Made by a program: the position numbers and the translations under genes | Notes under the pieces: generated by a model | Seen by the model: only the letters and a program-made list of their open reading frames with translations | What the model was told of the DNA's origin: nothing | The model's database searches: none | From: Acidimicrobiales bacterium | GTDB taxonomy: Bacteria > Actinomycetota > Acidimicrobiia > Acidimicrobiales > SHLQ01 | Direction: 5' to 3' | Assembly: GCA_020628865.1 (NCBI GenBank) | Contig: JAHDEJ010000006.1 | Coordinates: 98,277-162,276 of the forward strand | Length of the DNA: 64,000 nt | In this document: positions 51,190-60,536 of the stretch, one piece after another | Layout of the letters: the number at the start of each line of letters is the position of its first letter | Numbering within the stretch: the stretch's first letter is position 1

Positions 51190-51319
51190 CGGGCGGGAGG
51201 TTTGGAGAGAGGTGGCGGACCGGCCAGCGGTGGGTCCGACCGGCCCGCCATGTGAGTGTAGGTACGTCACCTGGCGGTGTGACGATCCCGAAGTTCCGGA
51301 ATTGAGGCGTCTGGCCCAC

Positions 51320-51664
51320 CTACCGGGAGGCCATGCAGTCGTCGATCACCGCCCGCAAATCGTCGGCCTTCCGTTCGACGTCCTCGATCGAATCGAAGTA
51401 CATCATCCGCTGCAGGTTTGATCCGTCCTCGAGCTCAGGGTGTTCGCCGGGAATGGTGCGGCCGGCCGGAAAGATGAGGCTGGCTCGACGCTTGGCCGAC
51501 CAGTTGAAGTAGCACATGATGCCGTCGTACTCGAACGCTGGGGCCCGGTATTTCACCGTCTCCGAGACGTCGGGGTCTTCCATGATCACGTTCCGTACAG
51601 CTGCGAGGACTGGGGCCAGAGGGTTGCGCGTTTCCGCAAACCAGGTCGCCACCGTCTCGTCCAT
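51320..51664 (-). CDS. DUF1801 domain-containing protein
   Basis: VSETVKYRAPAFEYDGIMCYFNWSAKRRASLIF; start ATG at 51664. Confidence 0.7.
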   Translation of the reverse strand: MDETVATWFAETRNPLAPVLAAVRNVIMEDPDVSETVKYRAPAFEYDGIMCYFNWSAKRRASLIFPAGRTIPGEHPELEDGSNLQRMMYFDSIEDVERKADDLRAVIDDCMASR

Positions 51665-51713
51665 CCCTCCCACGATGGCCTGCATTCGCGGGGGAGGGCG
51701 GATCGATACACCG

Positions 51714-51941
51714 TCAGTCGAAGCAGCTGTCGGGGAAGTGGAAGTCGAACGTGGGTGCGTTGGCGCCGAGTTCGTCGTAGAGCTCGGCGTTGTTCGCCTG
51801 GATGCGTTCGTAGTCGTCGATGCACTCGGCGGAGCTGTTCTGCCGGTTGGCGTCGAGCACAAACCAGCCTCCGACGGCGAGCACGAGCGCGATCGCCACG
51901 GCAATCGCCATCTGCTTGCGCCGCCCCTCGAGTGTCACCAT
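51714..51941 (-). CDS. small membrane-anchored hypothetical protein
   Basis: 75 aa, one TM (MAIAVAIALVLAVGGWFVL), two C-terminal Cys. Confidence 0.55.
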   Translation of the reverse strand: MVTLEGRRKQMAIAVAIALVLAVGGWFVLDANRQNSSAECIDDYERIQANNAELYDELGANAPTFDFHFPDSCFD

Positions 51942-51971
51942 GCCATCAAGTATGGCGCAGGCGGGAGTCGG

Positions 51972-52664
51972 CTATTGGGCGAGGGGGGATTCGAGGCGGG
52001 CGGTGACGGCGTCTCGGATCTGGGTGTCGAAGCTCTGCACGTGGGTCTCGACGAGTGAGGCGACCGAATCGCCGTCGCCGGAGCGGAGGGCGCCGAGGAT
52101 CGCCTGGTGTTCGTCGACGGCGTGTTGCATGTCGGCGACGTCGGTCAGGTAGAGGTGCCAGAGGCGGTCGCTCTGGGCGTAGAGCATGTCGAGCGTGTCC
52201 CAGAGGAAGCGGTTGCCGGAGGCGGCCCAGATGATCTCGTGGCAGCGGCGGTCGAGGGCGAGCTGGTCTTCGTCGTCGAGTGAGGGGTCGGCGGTGCGTT
52301 CGAGGGTGGCTTCCATGTCGTCCCACTGCTCGGCGGTTCCGCGCAGGGCGGCGAGCCGGGCCGTGTAGGGCTCGAGGACGGCGCGGGTTTCGAACAGCAT
52401 GGAGAGTTCGCCGACTTCGATGCCGCTCACGAACATGCCGCGGCGGGGGATGACGGTGACGAAGTGTTCGCGCTGCAGGCGCTGGAGGGCTTCGCGGATG
52501 GGGGTGCGGCCGAGGCCGAGGGTCTCTCGGAGTTCGTCTTCGCGGAGTACGTCGCCGGGGGCGAAGTCGAGGCGGACGATCTTCTCGCGCAGCAGCATGT
52601 AGGCCCGTTCGCCCTGTGATTCGGGTTCGCTCCCGGTGACGGGTGGGAGGTCGATCGTGCTCAT
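51972..52664 (-). CDS. GntR-family transcriptional regulator (FCD domain)
   Basis: LREKIVRLDFAPGDVLREDELRETLGLGRTPIREALQRLQREHFVTVIPRRGMFVSGI wHTH; FCD C-terminal domain. Confidence 0.93.
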   Translation of the reverse strand: MSTIDLPPVTGSEPESQGERAYMLLREKIVRLDFAPGDVLREDELRETLGLGRTPIREALQRLQREHFVTVIPRRGMFVSGIEVGELSMLFETRAVLEPYTARLAALRGTAEQWDDMEATLERTADPSLDDEDQLALDRRCHEIIWAASGNRFLWDTLDMLYAQSDRLWHLYLTDVADMQHAVDEHQAILGALRSGDGDSVASLVETHVQSFDTQIRDAVTARLESPLAQ

Positions 52665-52714
52665 GGAATGCCGCTTGCCTTTCGCACTGCAGTTGCGTAG
52701 TCTTCGAATGATAC

Positions 52715-52734
52715 ACAGCTGATATATCAGTTGT
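52715..52734. promoter_or_regulatory. putative GntR operator ACAGCTGATATATCAGTTGT
   Basis: 20-bp inverted repeat with one mismatched pair, in the divergent gap between gntR and the FAD-dehydrogenase gene. Confidence 0.6.
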
Positions 52735-52792
52735 CGATCAAAAGATCTCGAACCCGTGCAACGCCGCACACTTCACGAAGAGGGGAATACCC

Positions 52793-55312
52793 GTGAGCGA
52801 ATTTCCGAGCAAGGCCAATGTGGTCGTCATCGGTGCCGGCATCGTCGGCAGCTGCCTCGTCGGCCACCTGAGCCGCCTGGGCTGGGAGGACATCGTCCTC
52901 ATCGACAAGGGCCCGCTCCCGAACCCCGGCGGTTCGACCGGCCACGCGTCGAACTTCATCTTCCCGGTCGACCACAACAAGGAGATGGCCCTCCTCGGTG
53001 TGCAGTCCGCCAACCAGTACCGCGACCTGGACCGCTCGGTTGACTCCGGTGGCATCGAGGTCGCTCGTACGCAGGAGCGCATGAACGAGCTCGATCGTCG
53101 CATGACGAGCGCGAAGGCATGGGGCGTCGAGGCAGAGATGCTGACCCCGGCCGAGGTCAAGGAACTGGTTCCCTTCATCAACGAAGAGGTCATCATGGGC
53201 GGCTTCCACTGCCCGACCGTGTCCGTGGTCGACTCGCTCGACACCGGCACGCTCTTCCGCAACGAGGCCATGGACAAGGGCGTGCTCCAGGTCTTCGCCA
53301 ACACCGAGGTGGACGACGTCGAGACCGTCGACGCTCCCAACGGTCAGCAGAAGGTCAGCGCCGTGGTCACGAACCGCGGCCGCATCGAAGCCAACCACGT
53401 CGTCGTCGCCTGCGGCGTGTGGAGCAACCGGGTGGCCAACATGGCCGGCGCCACGATTCCCCTCGTGCCCGCCGTGCACCAGATGGCCGACGTCGGCCCG
53501 ATGGACATCCTCGCCGAGACCAACAACGAGATCGGCTACCCGATCGTTCGTGACATGGACACGTTCTGCTACGAGCGTCAGTCCTCCGGTTCGATGGAGG
53601 TCGGCTCGTACGGTCACCGTGCGATCCTGCATCACCCGGACGACATCCCATCGAACGAGGAAGCCGCCCTCACCCCGACCGAAATGCCGTTCACGCAGGA
53701 AGATTTCGATCCGCAGATGGAGACGGCCATCGAGCTGATGGACTTCCTCGGCGACGCCGAGATCAAGTACGCCATCAACGGTCTGCTCTCCCTGACCCCG
53801 GACGCCATGCCGTGCCTCGGTGAGACCGTCGAGGTCAACAACCTGTGGTCCGCCGCTGCCGTGTGGGTCAAGGAAGGCCCGGGCATGGCCCAGGTCGTGG
53901 CCGAGTGGATGACCTACGGCTACCCGCGGGTCATCGATCCGCACGTGAGCGACATCGCCCGCTTCTACCCGGATGAGCGCAACGAAGAGCACATCTGGGC
54001 CCGTGCCGACGAGCACTTCATCAAGACCTACGGCATCGTGCACCCGGCCGAGCAGTGGGTGAGCCGCCGCAACCTGAAGGTCAGCCCGTACTACAGCCGC
54101 CAGGAAGCCCTGGACGCCATGTTCTTCCAGGCTCGTGTCTGGGAGCGGGCGCAGTGGTACAACTCCAACGCCGACCTCGTCGAGCGCTACGGCCTGTCCG
54201 AGCGCGAGGTCGAGTGGGACAACCGTTGGTGGAGCCCGATCACCATCGGTGAGCACCTCAACATGCGTGAGAACGCCGGTCTGTTCGACCTCACCCCGTT
54301 CCAGGTGTTCGAGATCTCCGGCCCCGGCGCCTGCGACTTCGCCGAGTACCTGGCCGTGAACAAGGTCTGCAAGGGCGTTGGCACCAGCGCCTACACGCCG
54401 TGGCTCAACCACGACGGTGGCTTCCACTCGGACCTCACGATGATGCAGACCGGTGAGGACACCGTTCGCATCGTCACCGGCGCCTTCGACGGTGGCCGCG
54501 ACGAGTACTGGATCAAGAAGCACCTGCCGGCCGACGAGTCGGTCACGTTCACCAACATGACCGAAAGCGTCACCACGCTCGGTCTGTGGGGTCCGAACGC
54601 TCCGGCCATCCTCGGCAGCCTCACCGACGCCGACGTGTCCTACGAGGGCAGCCCGTACGGTTCGGTCATCAACATCGAGGTCGCCGGCATTCCGGTCACC
54701 CTCTTCCGTGTGTCCTACGTGGGCGACACCGGCTGGGAGATCTACACCAGCTGGGACAACGGCCCCGCACTGTGGGACGCCCTCATGGAGGCCGGCTCCG
54801 ATCATGGTCTGCGCCCGACCGGCATGGGCGTGTACGCCGTCAGCGGTCGCATCGAGAAGGGCTACCGCCTCATGGGCGCCGAGCTCGAGAGCGAGTACAA
54901 CCCGGTCGAGGCCGGTCTTGCTCGCCCGAAGGTCAAGGCAGCGGACTTCATCGGCAAGGAGGCCTACCTGGCCGCCCGTGAAGCCGGTGATCCCGAGGTG
55001 CACATGGTGACCCTCATCGTCGACGACAACACCGACAGCCAGGGCCGCAAGCGGTACATGCAGGGCGGCAACGAGCCGATCCTGACCGCCGATGGCGAGC
55101 GCATCACGGACAGCCACGGCCGTGTCTCCCGGGTGACCACGGCTGGCTACAGCCCGTCGCTCGAGAAGATGCTGATCATGGGCTACGTGCCGGCCGAGAT
55201 GGCTGCCCCCGGCACCCAGATGAAGGTCATGTACATGAACGAGCTGTTCCCCTGCACCGTGGTGGGAACCGGTTCGGCCTTCGATCCCGAGAACACCCGC
55301 CTGAAGGGTTAA
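52793..55312 (+). CDS. FAD-dependent oxidoreductase + GcvT-like domain (dimethylglycine/sarcosine dehydrogenase-like)
   Basis: 839 aa; NVVVIGAGIVGSCLVGHLSRLGW Rossmann, GGSTGHASNF; C-terminal GCV_T region (MRENAGLFDLTPFQVFEISGP..., YVGDTGWEIYT). Confidence 0.9.
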   Translation: MSEFPSKANVVVIGAGIVGSCLVGHLSRLGWEDIVLIDKGPLPNPGGSTGHASNFIFPVDHNKEMALLGVQSANQYRDLDRSVDSGGIEVARTQERMNELDRRMTSAKAWGVEAEMLTPAEVKELVPFINEEVIMGGFHCPTVSVVDSLDTGTLFRNEAMDKGVLQVFANTEVDDVETVDAPNGQQKVSAVVTNRGRIEANHVVVACGVWSNRVANMAGATIPLVPAVHQMADVGPMDILAETNNEIGYPIVRDMDTFCYERQSSGSMEVGSYGHRAILHHPDDIPSNEEAALTPTEMPFTQEDFDPQMETAIELMDFLGDAEIKYAINGLLSLTPDAMPCLGETVEVNNLWSAAAVWVKEGPGMAQVVAEWMTYGYPRVIDPHVSDIARFYPDERNEEHIWARADEHFIKTYGIVHPAEQWVSRRNLKVSPYYSRQEALDAMFFQARVWERAQWYNSNADLVERYGLSEREVEWDNRWWSPITIGEHLNMRENAGLFDLTPFQVFEISGPGACDFAEYLAVNKVCKGVGTSAYTPWLNHDGGFHSDLTMMQTGEDTVRIVTGAFDGGRDEYWIKKHLPADESVTFTNMTESVTTLGLWGPNAPAILGSLTDADVSYEGSPYGSVINIEVAGIPVTLFRVSYVGDTGWEIYTSWDNGPALWDALMEAGSDHGLRPTGMGVYAVSGRIEKGYRLMGAELESEYNPVEAGLARPKVKAADFIGKEAYLAAREAGDPEVHMVTLIVDDNTDSQGRKRYMQGGNEPILTADGERITDSHGRVSRVTTAGYSPSLEKMLIMGYVPAEMAAPGTQMKVMYMNELFPCTVVGTGSAFDPENTRLKG

Positions 55313-55388
55313 CCCGATCTCTCGGTCCGGCACGGCGATCCCACCTGGTCGTGCCGGGCCGAGAACTCTTTCTTCCTAGGAGCAGAAC

Positions 55389-56162
55389 ATGCGCATCCTC
55401 GCATTGGTCAAGCGAGTGCCGGCCCCCGGCGCCCGCATCAACATCACCGCCGACGAGCAGTACGTCGACGACAAGAACCTGGGCCATGCCATCTCGCCGC
55501 ACGAGGAGTGCGGTGTGGAGGCGGCCGTGCAGCTGATCGAGCAGCACGGCGGCGAGGCGACCGTCATGTCGATGGGCGCCGACGTGTCCGAGGAGCAGCT
55601 GCGTGCAGCCGTTTCGGTGGGCATGGCGAAGATGGTGCTCGTGCCGACCGATGGCACGCCCAAGGATCCGCAGGAGACCGCAGCGGCACTGACCGCCGCG
55701 ATCCAGCAGCTCGAGGCCGAGGAGGGTGCGTTCGACCTCATCATCTTCGGCAACGAGAGCGCCGACCAGGGCGGCTTCCAGGTGGGCATCCGCATCGCCC
55801 ACGCACTCGGCCGCCCGATGGTGAACGGCATCAAGGGCCTCGACGTGGACGGCGCATCCGACGGCCACATCCTCGCCAACCGGGAGATCGATTCCGGTGT
55901 CGAGGTGTACGAGCTGCCGATGCCCGCATGCGTTGGCGTGAAGGAGGGCATCAACCTTCCCCGCTACCCGACGATGAAGGGCCGCCTCGCCTCGAAGAAG
56001 GCCGAGCTGGCCACGGTCGAGGCCGCAGGCGAGGCCGGGGGACAGGCGCAGGTGAAGCTGCTGTCGCCGCCCGAGGTCGTCAACGAAACCGTGATCCTGG
56101 GCAACGGCCCGGACGCCGCACCCGCCATCGTCGATCTTCTGGAAGAACTGGGGGTCATGTAA
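55389..56162 (+). CDS. etfB: electron transfer flavoprotein beta subunit
   Basis: MRILALVKRVPAPGARI..., IIFGNESADQGGFQVGIRIAHALGRPMV, LPMPACVGVKEGINLPRYPTMKGRL. Confidence 0.95.
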   Translation: MRILALVKRVPAPGARINITADEQYVDDKNLGHAISPHEECGVEAAVQLIEQHGGEATVMSMGADVSEEQLRAAVSVGMAKMVLVPTDGTPKDPQETAAALTAAIQQLEAEEGAFDLIIFGNESADQGGFQVGIRIAHALGRPMVNGIKGLDVDGASDGHILANREIDSGVEVYELPMPACVGVKEGINLPRYPTMKGRLASKKAELATVEAAGEAGGQAQVKLLSPPEVVNETVILGNGPDAAPAIVDLLEELGVM

Positions 56163-57112
56163 TGACTGCTCTTGTTGTTGTTGAGCACGATCGGGGCGCC
56201 GTTCCCGACGCAATGTTCGAAGCGCTGACCGCCGCCCGCGGTTTCGGCATGCCCGTGCATGCGGCCGTGACCGGCGACGGCGCGGCGGAGGCCGCCGGCG
56301 TGCTCGGCGCCTGGGGTGCCGAGGTCGTGCACCACGCCACCGGCGCCAACATCGGCGACTACAGCCCCGAAGCATGGGGTCAGGCCATGGTCGGTGTGGT
56401 CGAGGCCACGTCGCCCAGCATCGTCCTGTCTGCCGGTACGGATCGTGGCAACGAGCTCATGGCACAGGTTGCGGCGCGGATGGACCTTCCGTTCGTTGCC
56501 AACTGCGTCGAGGTGAGCGCCGACGGGTCGTCGATGACCCGTGCCCAGTGGGGCGGCGCGCTCCACGAGTCTGCCACGCTGACGGCAGACACGAAGCTCC
56601 TGAGCTTCGCCCCGCACTCGATCGAGGCGACCGAGCAGGCTGCAGCCGGCACGGTGGCCGAGGTTGCTGTGGACGTGGATGCCGGCCTCGCCCGCACCAT
56701 GATCAAGGACCGCGTGGTCCTCTCCGAAGGCATCACGCTGGCGACCGCCCCGGTGGTCGTGTCCGGCGGGCGTGCCGTCGGTTCCGAAGAGGCGTTTGCG
56801 CCGCTCGAGGAGCTCGCCGGTGAGCTCGGCGGCAAGGTTGGTTGCAGCCGTGCGGTCACCAACAACGGTTGGCGCCCCCACAGCGATCAGGTCGGCCAGA
56901 CCGGCACCCGCATCGCCCCGCAGATCTACATTGCGAGCGGCATCTCCGGAGCCACCCAGCATTGGGTTGGTGCCATGGGTTCGAAGAACATCCTGGCCAT
57001 CAACACGGACCCGGAAGCCAACATGGTCGTCAAGGCCGGCTGGGCCGTCATCGGCGACCTCCATGAGGTCATCCCCGCCATCACCGAAGAGGTCCGCAAG
57101 CGCAAGGGCTGA
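56162..57112 (+). CDS. etfA: electron transfer flavoprotein alpha subunit
   Basis: SRAVTNNGWRPHSDQVGQTGTRIAPQIYIASGISGATQHWVGAMGSKNILAINTDPEAN FAD-binding region; TAATG overlap with etfB. Confidence 0.96.
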   Translation: MTALVVVEHDRGAVPDAMFEALTAARGFGMPVHAAVTGDGAAEAAGVLGAWGAEVVHHATGANIGDYSPEAWGQAMVGVVEATSPSIVLSAGTDRGNELMAQVAARMDLPFVANCVEVSADGSSMTRAQWGGALHESATLTADTKLLSFAPHSIEATEQAAAGTVAEVAVDVDAGLARTMIKDRVVLSEGITLATAPVVVSGGRAVGSEEAFAPLEELAGELGGKVGCSRAVTNNGWRPHSDQVGQTGTRIAPQIYIASGISGATQHWVGAMGSKNILAINTDPEANMVVKAGWAVIGDLHEVIPAITEEVRKRKG

Positions 57113-57137
57113 GGCTCGACCTCACCACGGTTCTGAT

Positions 57138-57182
57138 CAACAGCTCCGGTGTCCGCCAGATCGGCGGGTGCCGGAGCTGTTG
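57138..57182 (+). terminator. etfA terminator-like nested hairpin
   Basis: 12-bp perfect arms CAACAGCTCCGG/CCGGAGCTGTTG with inner CCGCC/GGCGG stem. Confidence 0.7.
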
Positions 57183-57253
57183 TCGTTCTGGTGGACTGCC
57201 GCATCGGCCCCGCCGCAGGACTACGCGGCAAGCGGGTGCCGTACGCTGGCGAC

Positions 57254-57547
57254 ATGAGTGGTACGGCGTGGTGGCACGACATCGACTATCGCTGTTCCGT
57301 CAGCGGGTGTGGTGCTCCCGTGCAGAGTTCGATGGTGTACGAGGGTGAGGGTCTCTTCGGGAAGATCGGCTGGAGGATCCACGGTGCTTGTGGGGCCCAC
57401 GAACAGCTCGTACTTCGGATCATCAGCTTCGACGATGGGGCGGGGGAGCCGCTGGTGATGTCGGCCGAACTAGCGGACGTGATGTCTTGGTTGGACTGTC
57501 CCGATCGGAAGCTGGCGTTCATATCCATCGTGACCCCGTCGACCTAG
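57254..57547 (+). CDS. hypothetical protein, 97 aa
   Basis: MSGTAWWHDIDYRCSVSGCGAPVQSSMVYEGEGLFGKIGW..., start ATG 57254. Confidence 0.45.
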   Translation: MSGTAWWHDIDYRCSVSGCGAPVQSSMVYEGEGLFGKIGWRIHGACGAHEQLVLRIISFDDGAGEPLVMSAELADVMSWLDCPDRKLAFISIVTPST

Positions 57548-57575
57548 CCACGCCGATGACGCTGGCGATTCGCTT

Positions 57576-57596
57576 GACGAAGCCTTGGGCTTCGTC
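57576..57596. other. perfect 9-bp stem hairpin GACGAAGCC-TTG-GGCTTCGTC
   Basis: Direct reading; between the two accessory genes. Confidence 0.75.
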
Positions 57597-57655
57597 GATC
57601 TATGTATCGCCGATCGAGCGCAGGCGGCTCCCTGTCAGCGAACTACCGTGGGCTC

Positions 57656-58312
57656 GTGACCGTGCTCGTCGAACAACTGCAGTCTGTGTTGGCGCCAGGA
57701 ATGTCGGTCCCGAACGAGTTCGCCGAGCTCTTCAGATGGATCGAGCACCACGGTTCGCAATTCGATGACCGCAACGGGCTGCGATGGGGGCAACTCGGCC
57801 GAAATCCAGAAGAAGGCAGCGGTGCGGTCACCGGGACTCGGATCGCGTTCGCAGCGCTTGGCAACAGCGGCCTCCACTTTTGGCTCGGCCACGACCGGAA
57901 GGAGGTGGTCGAACGGCTCTGTGTCTTTGCACAGACAGGTGGTGATGGTTCGATGGCTGCCTTCTGGCTCGACGAGAACGGGCAGCAGCGAATCGTCCAC
58001 CTCGGCTCCGGATCAGGGTCGATTCTCTGCTGCGTGCTCGCGGATGAGCCCGTCGATTTCCTGCGGCTACTCGCGATTGGATACGAGGAAATCTGCTGGA
58101 GTGAGGATTTTGGCTTCCCGCCACCAGCCAAGGTTCCAGGTACCGATCGGACGCTTCAACCGAACGAGATCTTCAGAACATGGGTTGCCGAGACGTTCGC
58201 CGCAGAAATTCCGGTCACGGCCGCTGAGATAGTCAGTGATCCTGCTGGAATGGATGACCAGCACACGAACGACGAGTTCTTGCTCTGGTTGAGGGCTAGC
58301 GATCCCAAGTAG
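57656..58312 (+). CDS. hypothetical protein, possible SMI1/KNR4 (SUKH)-like
   Basis: ORF ...PVDFLRLLAIGYEEICWSEDFGFPPP... resembles SUKH C-terminal region; GTG 57656 or ATG 57602 start. Confidence 0.45.
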   Translation: MTVLVEQLQSVLAPGMSVPNEFAELFRWIEHHGSQFDDRNGLRWGQLGRNPEEGSGAVTGTRIAFAALGNSGLHFWLGHDRKEVVERLCVFAQTGGDGSMAAFWLDENGQQRIVHLGSGSGSILCCVLADEPVDFLRLLAIGYEEICWSEDFGFPPPAKVPGTDRTLQPNEIFRTWVAETFAAEIPVTAAEIVSDPAGMDDQHTNDEFLLWLRASDPK

Positions 58313-58328
58313 ACATCGTTCGGACTTG

Positions 58329-58399
58329 CGGTCATCGGCGACCTCCATGAGATCATCCCTGCCATCACCGAAGAGTCGGCAAGCGCGAGGTCTCAGGCG
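58329..58399 (+). pseudogene. decayed partial copy of the etfA 3' end
   Basis: GTCATCGGCGACCTCCATGAGATCATCCCTGCCATCACCGAAGAG is nearly identical to etfA 57047-57091, then GCAAGCGC shared; frame broken by a 1-nt deletion. Confidence 0.85.
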
Positions 58400-58464
58400 G
58401 AGCGACTTGCCGCGTGTGGCCGAGAACCTTCTCGACCACCTGTTCAGCCCATTCGTAGTGCTAC

Positions 58465-59148
58465 TCATCGAGTCTTCGGCGTCCACTTTCGGTTGTGAGC
58501 GATGATGGGCTGAACGTGAGGCCACAGCTCCAGAGAAGCCTGTGCCGCGGGACTGCCCGACCGTCTGCGGTCCCAGTCATATCGTCGAACGAGGAACGCA
58601 ACCAGATCTGCGGCCTGGAGACCGAGACTTGGTGTGCTCGGGCCAAAGAAGGGTGTGTCCATGACGTGTTGTACCAATCGCGGCTTGTAGCCGCCGGTGC
58701 CGCTGGTCTGCGCGTCTTTGAGCTCCCGGCGAAGTGCGAAGTGAAGCTTGTGTTGAGACTCGTCACCCAGCAGCACAGCCGGTTGGCCTCGTTGCGCGGC
58801 GAACCTATCAACTTCTTCGACCAGGTATCTGAAGGCAACGACCTCCCTGGCCGCGTGAGTCGGGAGGCCGACGCCCTTTGCGACTACCCGTGCTCCAGAA
58901 GCTGCGATGCAGTCAAGAAATCTCGAATACCAGAACTTTCTCTCCTCAATGGACGATGAAGCCCAGGGGCCTTTTCCCGCAAATATCTCTGAACCATGGA
59001 GCTCCTGATAGCTGTGTTCTGCGGGTGATTCGGCCTTGGCCAGCTTCAGTTCTTCCAACAGCTGCGGCAACTCAGCTGGACCCACAAGAACCGCGCCGAA
59101 CCAGAAGCTGTCCTGGTAGTAGCTCTCATCGAAGAACCCGACGATCAC
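58465..59148 (-). CDS. DUF3800 domain-containing protein
   Basis: MIVGFFDESYYQDSFWFGAVLVG...; LLGDESQHKLHF; C-terminal LGLQAADLVAFLVRRYDW typical of DUF3800. Confidence 0.8.
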   Translation of the reverse strand: MIVGFFDESYYQDSFWFGAVLVGPAELPQLLEELKLAKAESPAEHSYQELHGSEIFAGKGPWASSSIEERKFWYSRFLDCIAASGARVVAKGVGLPTHAAREVVAFRYLVEEVDRFAAQRGQPAVLLGDESQHKLHFALRRELKDAQTSGTGGYKPRLVQHVMDTPFFGPSTPSLGLQAADLVAFLVRRYDWDRRRSGSPAAQASLELWPHVQPIIAHNRKWTPKTR

Positions 59149-60536
59149 CAGTCCACAGACCAGCGTTGAAGGGCTTCGGAGACATCAGCTTGTTCGGCCG
59201 GTGGAGCGGGCTCGAGCAGCTCCACCGAAGGAAGCGGTGGCGGCGAGATCTCGGTTGGTGGCTGGCGTTGTTGGATCTTCGACGCCTTGGGCTGGTAGCC
59301 GACGAGGTTCTGCAGGATGTCGCCGTAGAAGGCCTCGATCGCATTGATGGTTGCCTGGCTGAAGCCGGGCTTCTTTCCCGCTCGGCGGGCCAGCCCCATC
59401 TCGCTTCGTGCGACAAGCCGGAACTTCACTGGTTCCTTCTTCGCATCGTCGAGGAGAACGGTTGGGTCTTCGCGGACGTCTTCCAGCGTCGCTGCCATCC
59501 CTGTTCGAGCGTTCTTCGCGTATGCCTCGATCACGAGCTGATCTGGTGCCTCCGTCAGTTGGCGGACAAGCCAACCGATTCGTCCCTTGCCACCCTTGTC
59601 GGTGGGTGCATCAAAGATCGTTGACAGTACGTTTTGCCGAGCCTTGAGGTCGATAGTGATATCGAGATCTGCGATCGTGTTGGGGATTCGGAGCGAACCG
59701 TCAAGCGTTCCCTCACCAGCGAGTGAGTCGATGAACGACTTCGTGCGGAGCGCCGGATCCGATTGCTGGGCCCTCGGGACGACCTCGTGCACGTCCTGGC
59801 CAATGTCAGCACCGAGCTTGAGGCTGGCGAAGCCCAGCAGCTGATCCCAACGCTGGGAGACATCAGTGATGCCCTCGGTTCGTTTGTTCAGCGTGCCCTC
59901 TCTGGCGCCATCGCGTATTGCTGTCCAATGCTCACCCATGTCGTCAAAGCCCAGGGCTCCGGACGCCGGATGCTCGAGGTAGCGGATGAGTTCGCCCAGA
60001 ATCCAGGCCTGCTCAGGATCGTCGATGCCGCGGTGAACACGCTCCATCACGGCGGTTGTCAGGATGCGGGTCCAGCTGATGTGCTCGAGCGACACTTTCG
60101 AGTTGGCACGCAGTTTCAACCCGGAGGGATGTACGCCAGGAGTGGGCGGAATCTCATTGGAGATCGTGAGGACGGCGTTGTAGCCCTGATCCTTCGCCAC
60201 CTCGACGTACGATTCCAGCTGGCCCTTGTCGAGCTTTGCGTTCCCCGTCTTCACTTCGACCAGCGCAACCCACGGCTCCTGCGAACCGTAGGAAACACGA
60301 ATGAGGCCGTCGGGTCGTACTGAATGGCCAGACGGCAGCTTGAACGTGGTCTCGATGAACGTTTCGATGACTGCCTTCTCGGCGCGGCTGGCGCCAAGGG
60401 GAGTGAGGACTGCCTTGGAGAACGGCCGCACGATCGACAAGACAGCGAGCAGCGCCGATGTCGCTCGCTGTTCGGCCTCAGCGTCTCCCGAAATTCCAGC
60501 AACCGAGATCAGTCGCGCTTCTTGCCAATTCGCCAT
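59145..60536 (-). CDS. PD-(D/E)XK nuclease-like protein of unknown function
   Basis: 463 aa; RPDGLIRVSYGSQEPWVALVEVKTGNAKLDKGQLESYVEVAKDQGYNAVLTISNE matches D-x(n)-E-x-K nuclease core; ATGA overlap with downstream DUF3800. Confidence 0.65.
   Translation of the reverse strand: MANWQEARLISVAGISGDAEAEQRATSALLAVLSIVRPFSKAVLTPLGASRAEKAVIETFIETTFKLPSGHSVRPDGLIRVSYGSQEPWVALVEVKTGNAKLDKGQLESYVEVAKDQGYNAVLTISNEIPPTPGVHPSGLKLRANSKVSLEHISWTRILTTAVMERVHRGIDDPEQAWILGELIRYLEHPASGALGFDDMGEHWTAIRDGAREGTLNKRTEGITDVSQRWDQLLGFASLKLGADIGQDVHEVVPRAQQSDPALRTKSFIDSLAGEGTLDGSLRIPNTIADLDITIDLKARQNVLSTIFDAPTDKGGKGRIGWLVRQLTEAPDQLVIEAYAKNARTGMAATLEDVREDPTVLLDDAKKEPVKFRLVARSEMGLARRAGKKPGFSQATINAIEAFYGDILQNLVGYQPKASKIQQRQPPTEISPPPLPSVELLEPAPPAEQADVSEALQRWSVDW

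Noticed and set aside
52727-55333. 868-aa minus-strand ORF
   Set aside because: Antisense to the clearly conserved DMGDH-like gene; His/Val/Asp-rich shadow ORF.
57149-57253. Longer start for the 97-aa hypothetical gene
   Set aside because: The extension overlaps the etfA terminator hairpin; ATG at 57254 is more plausible.
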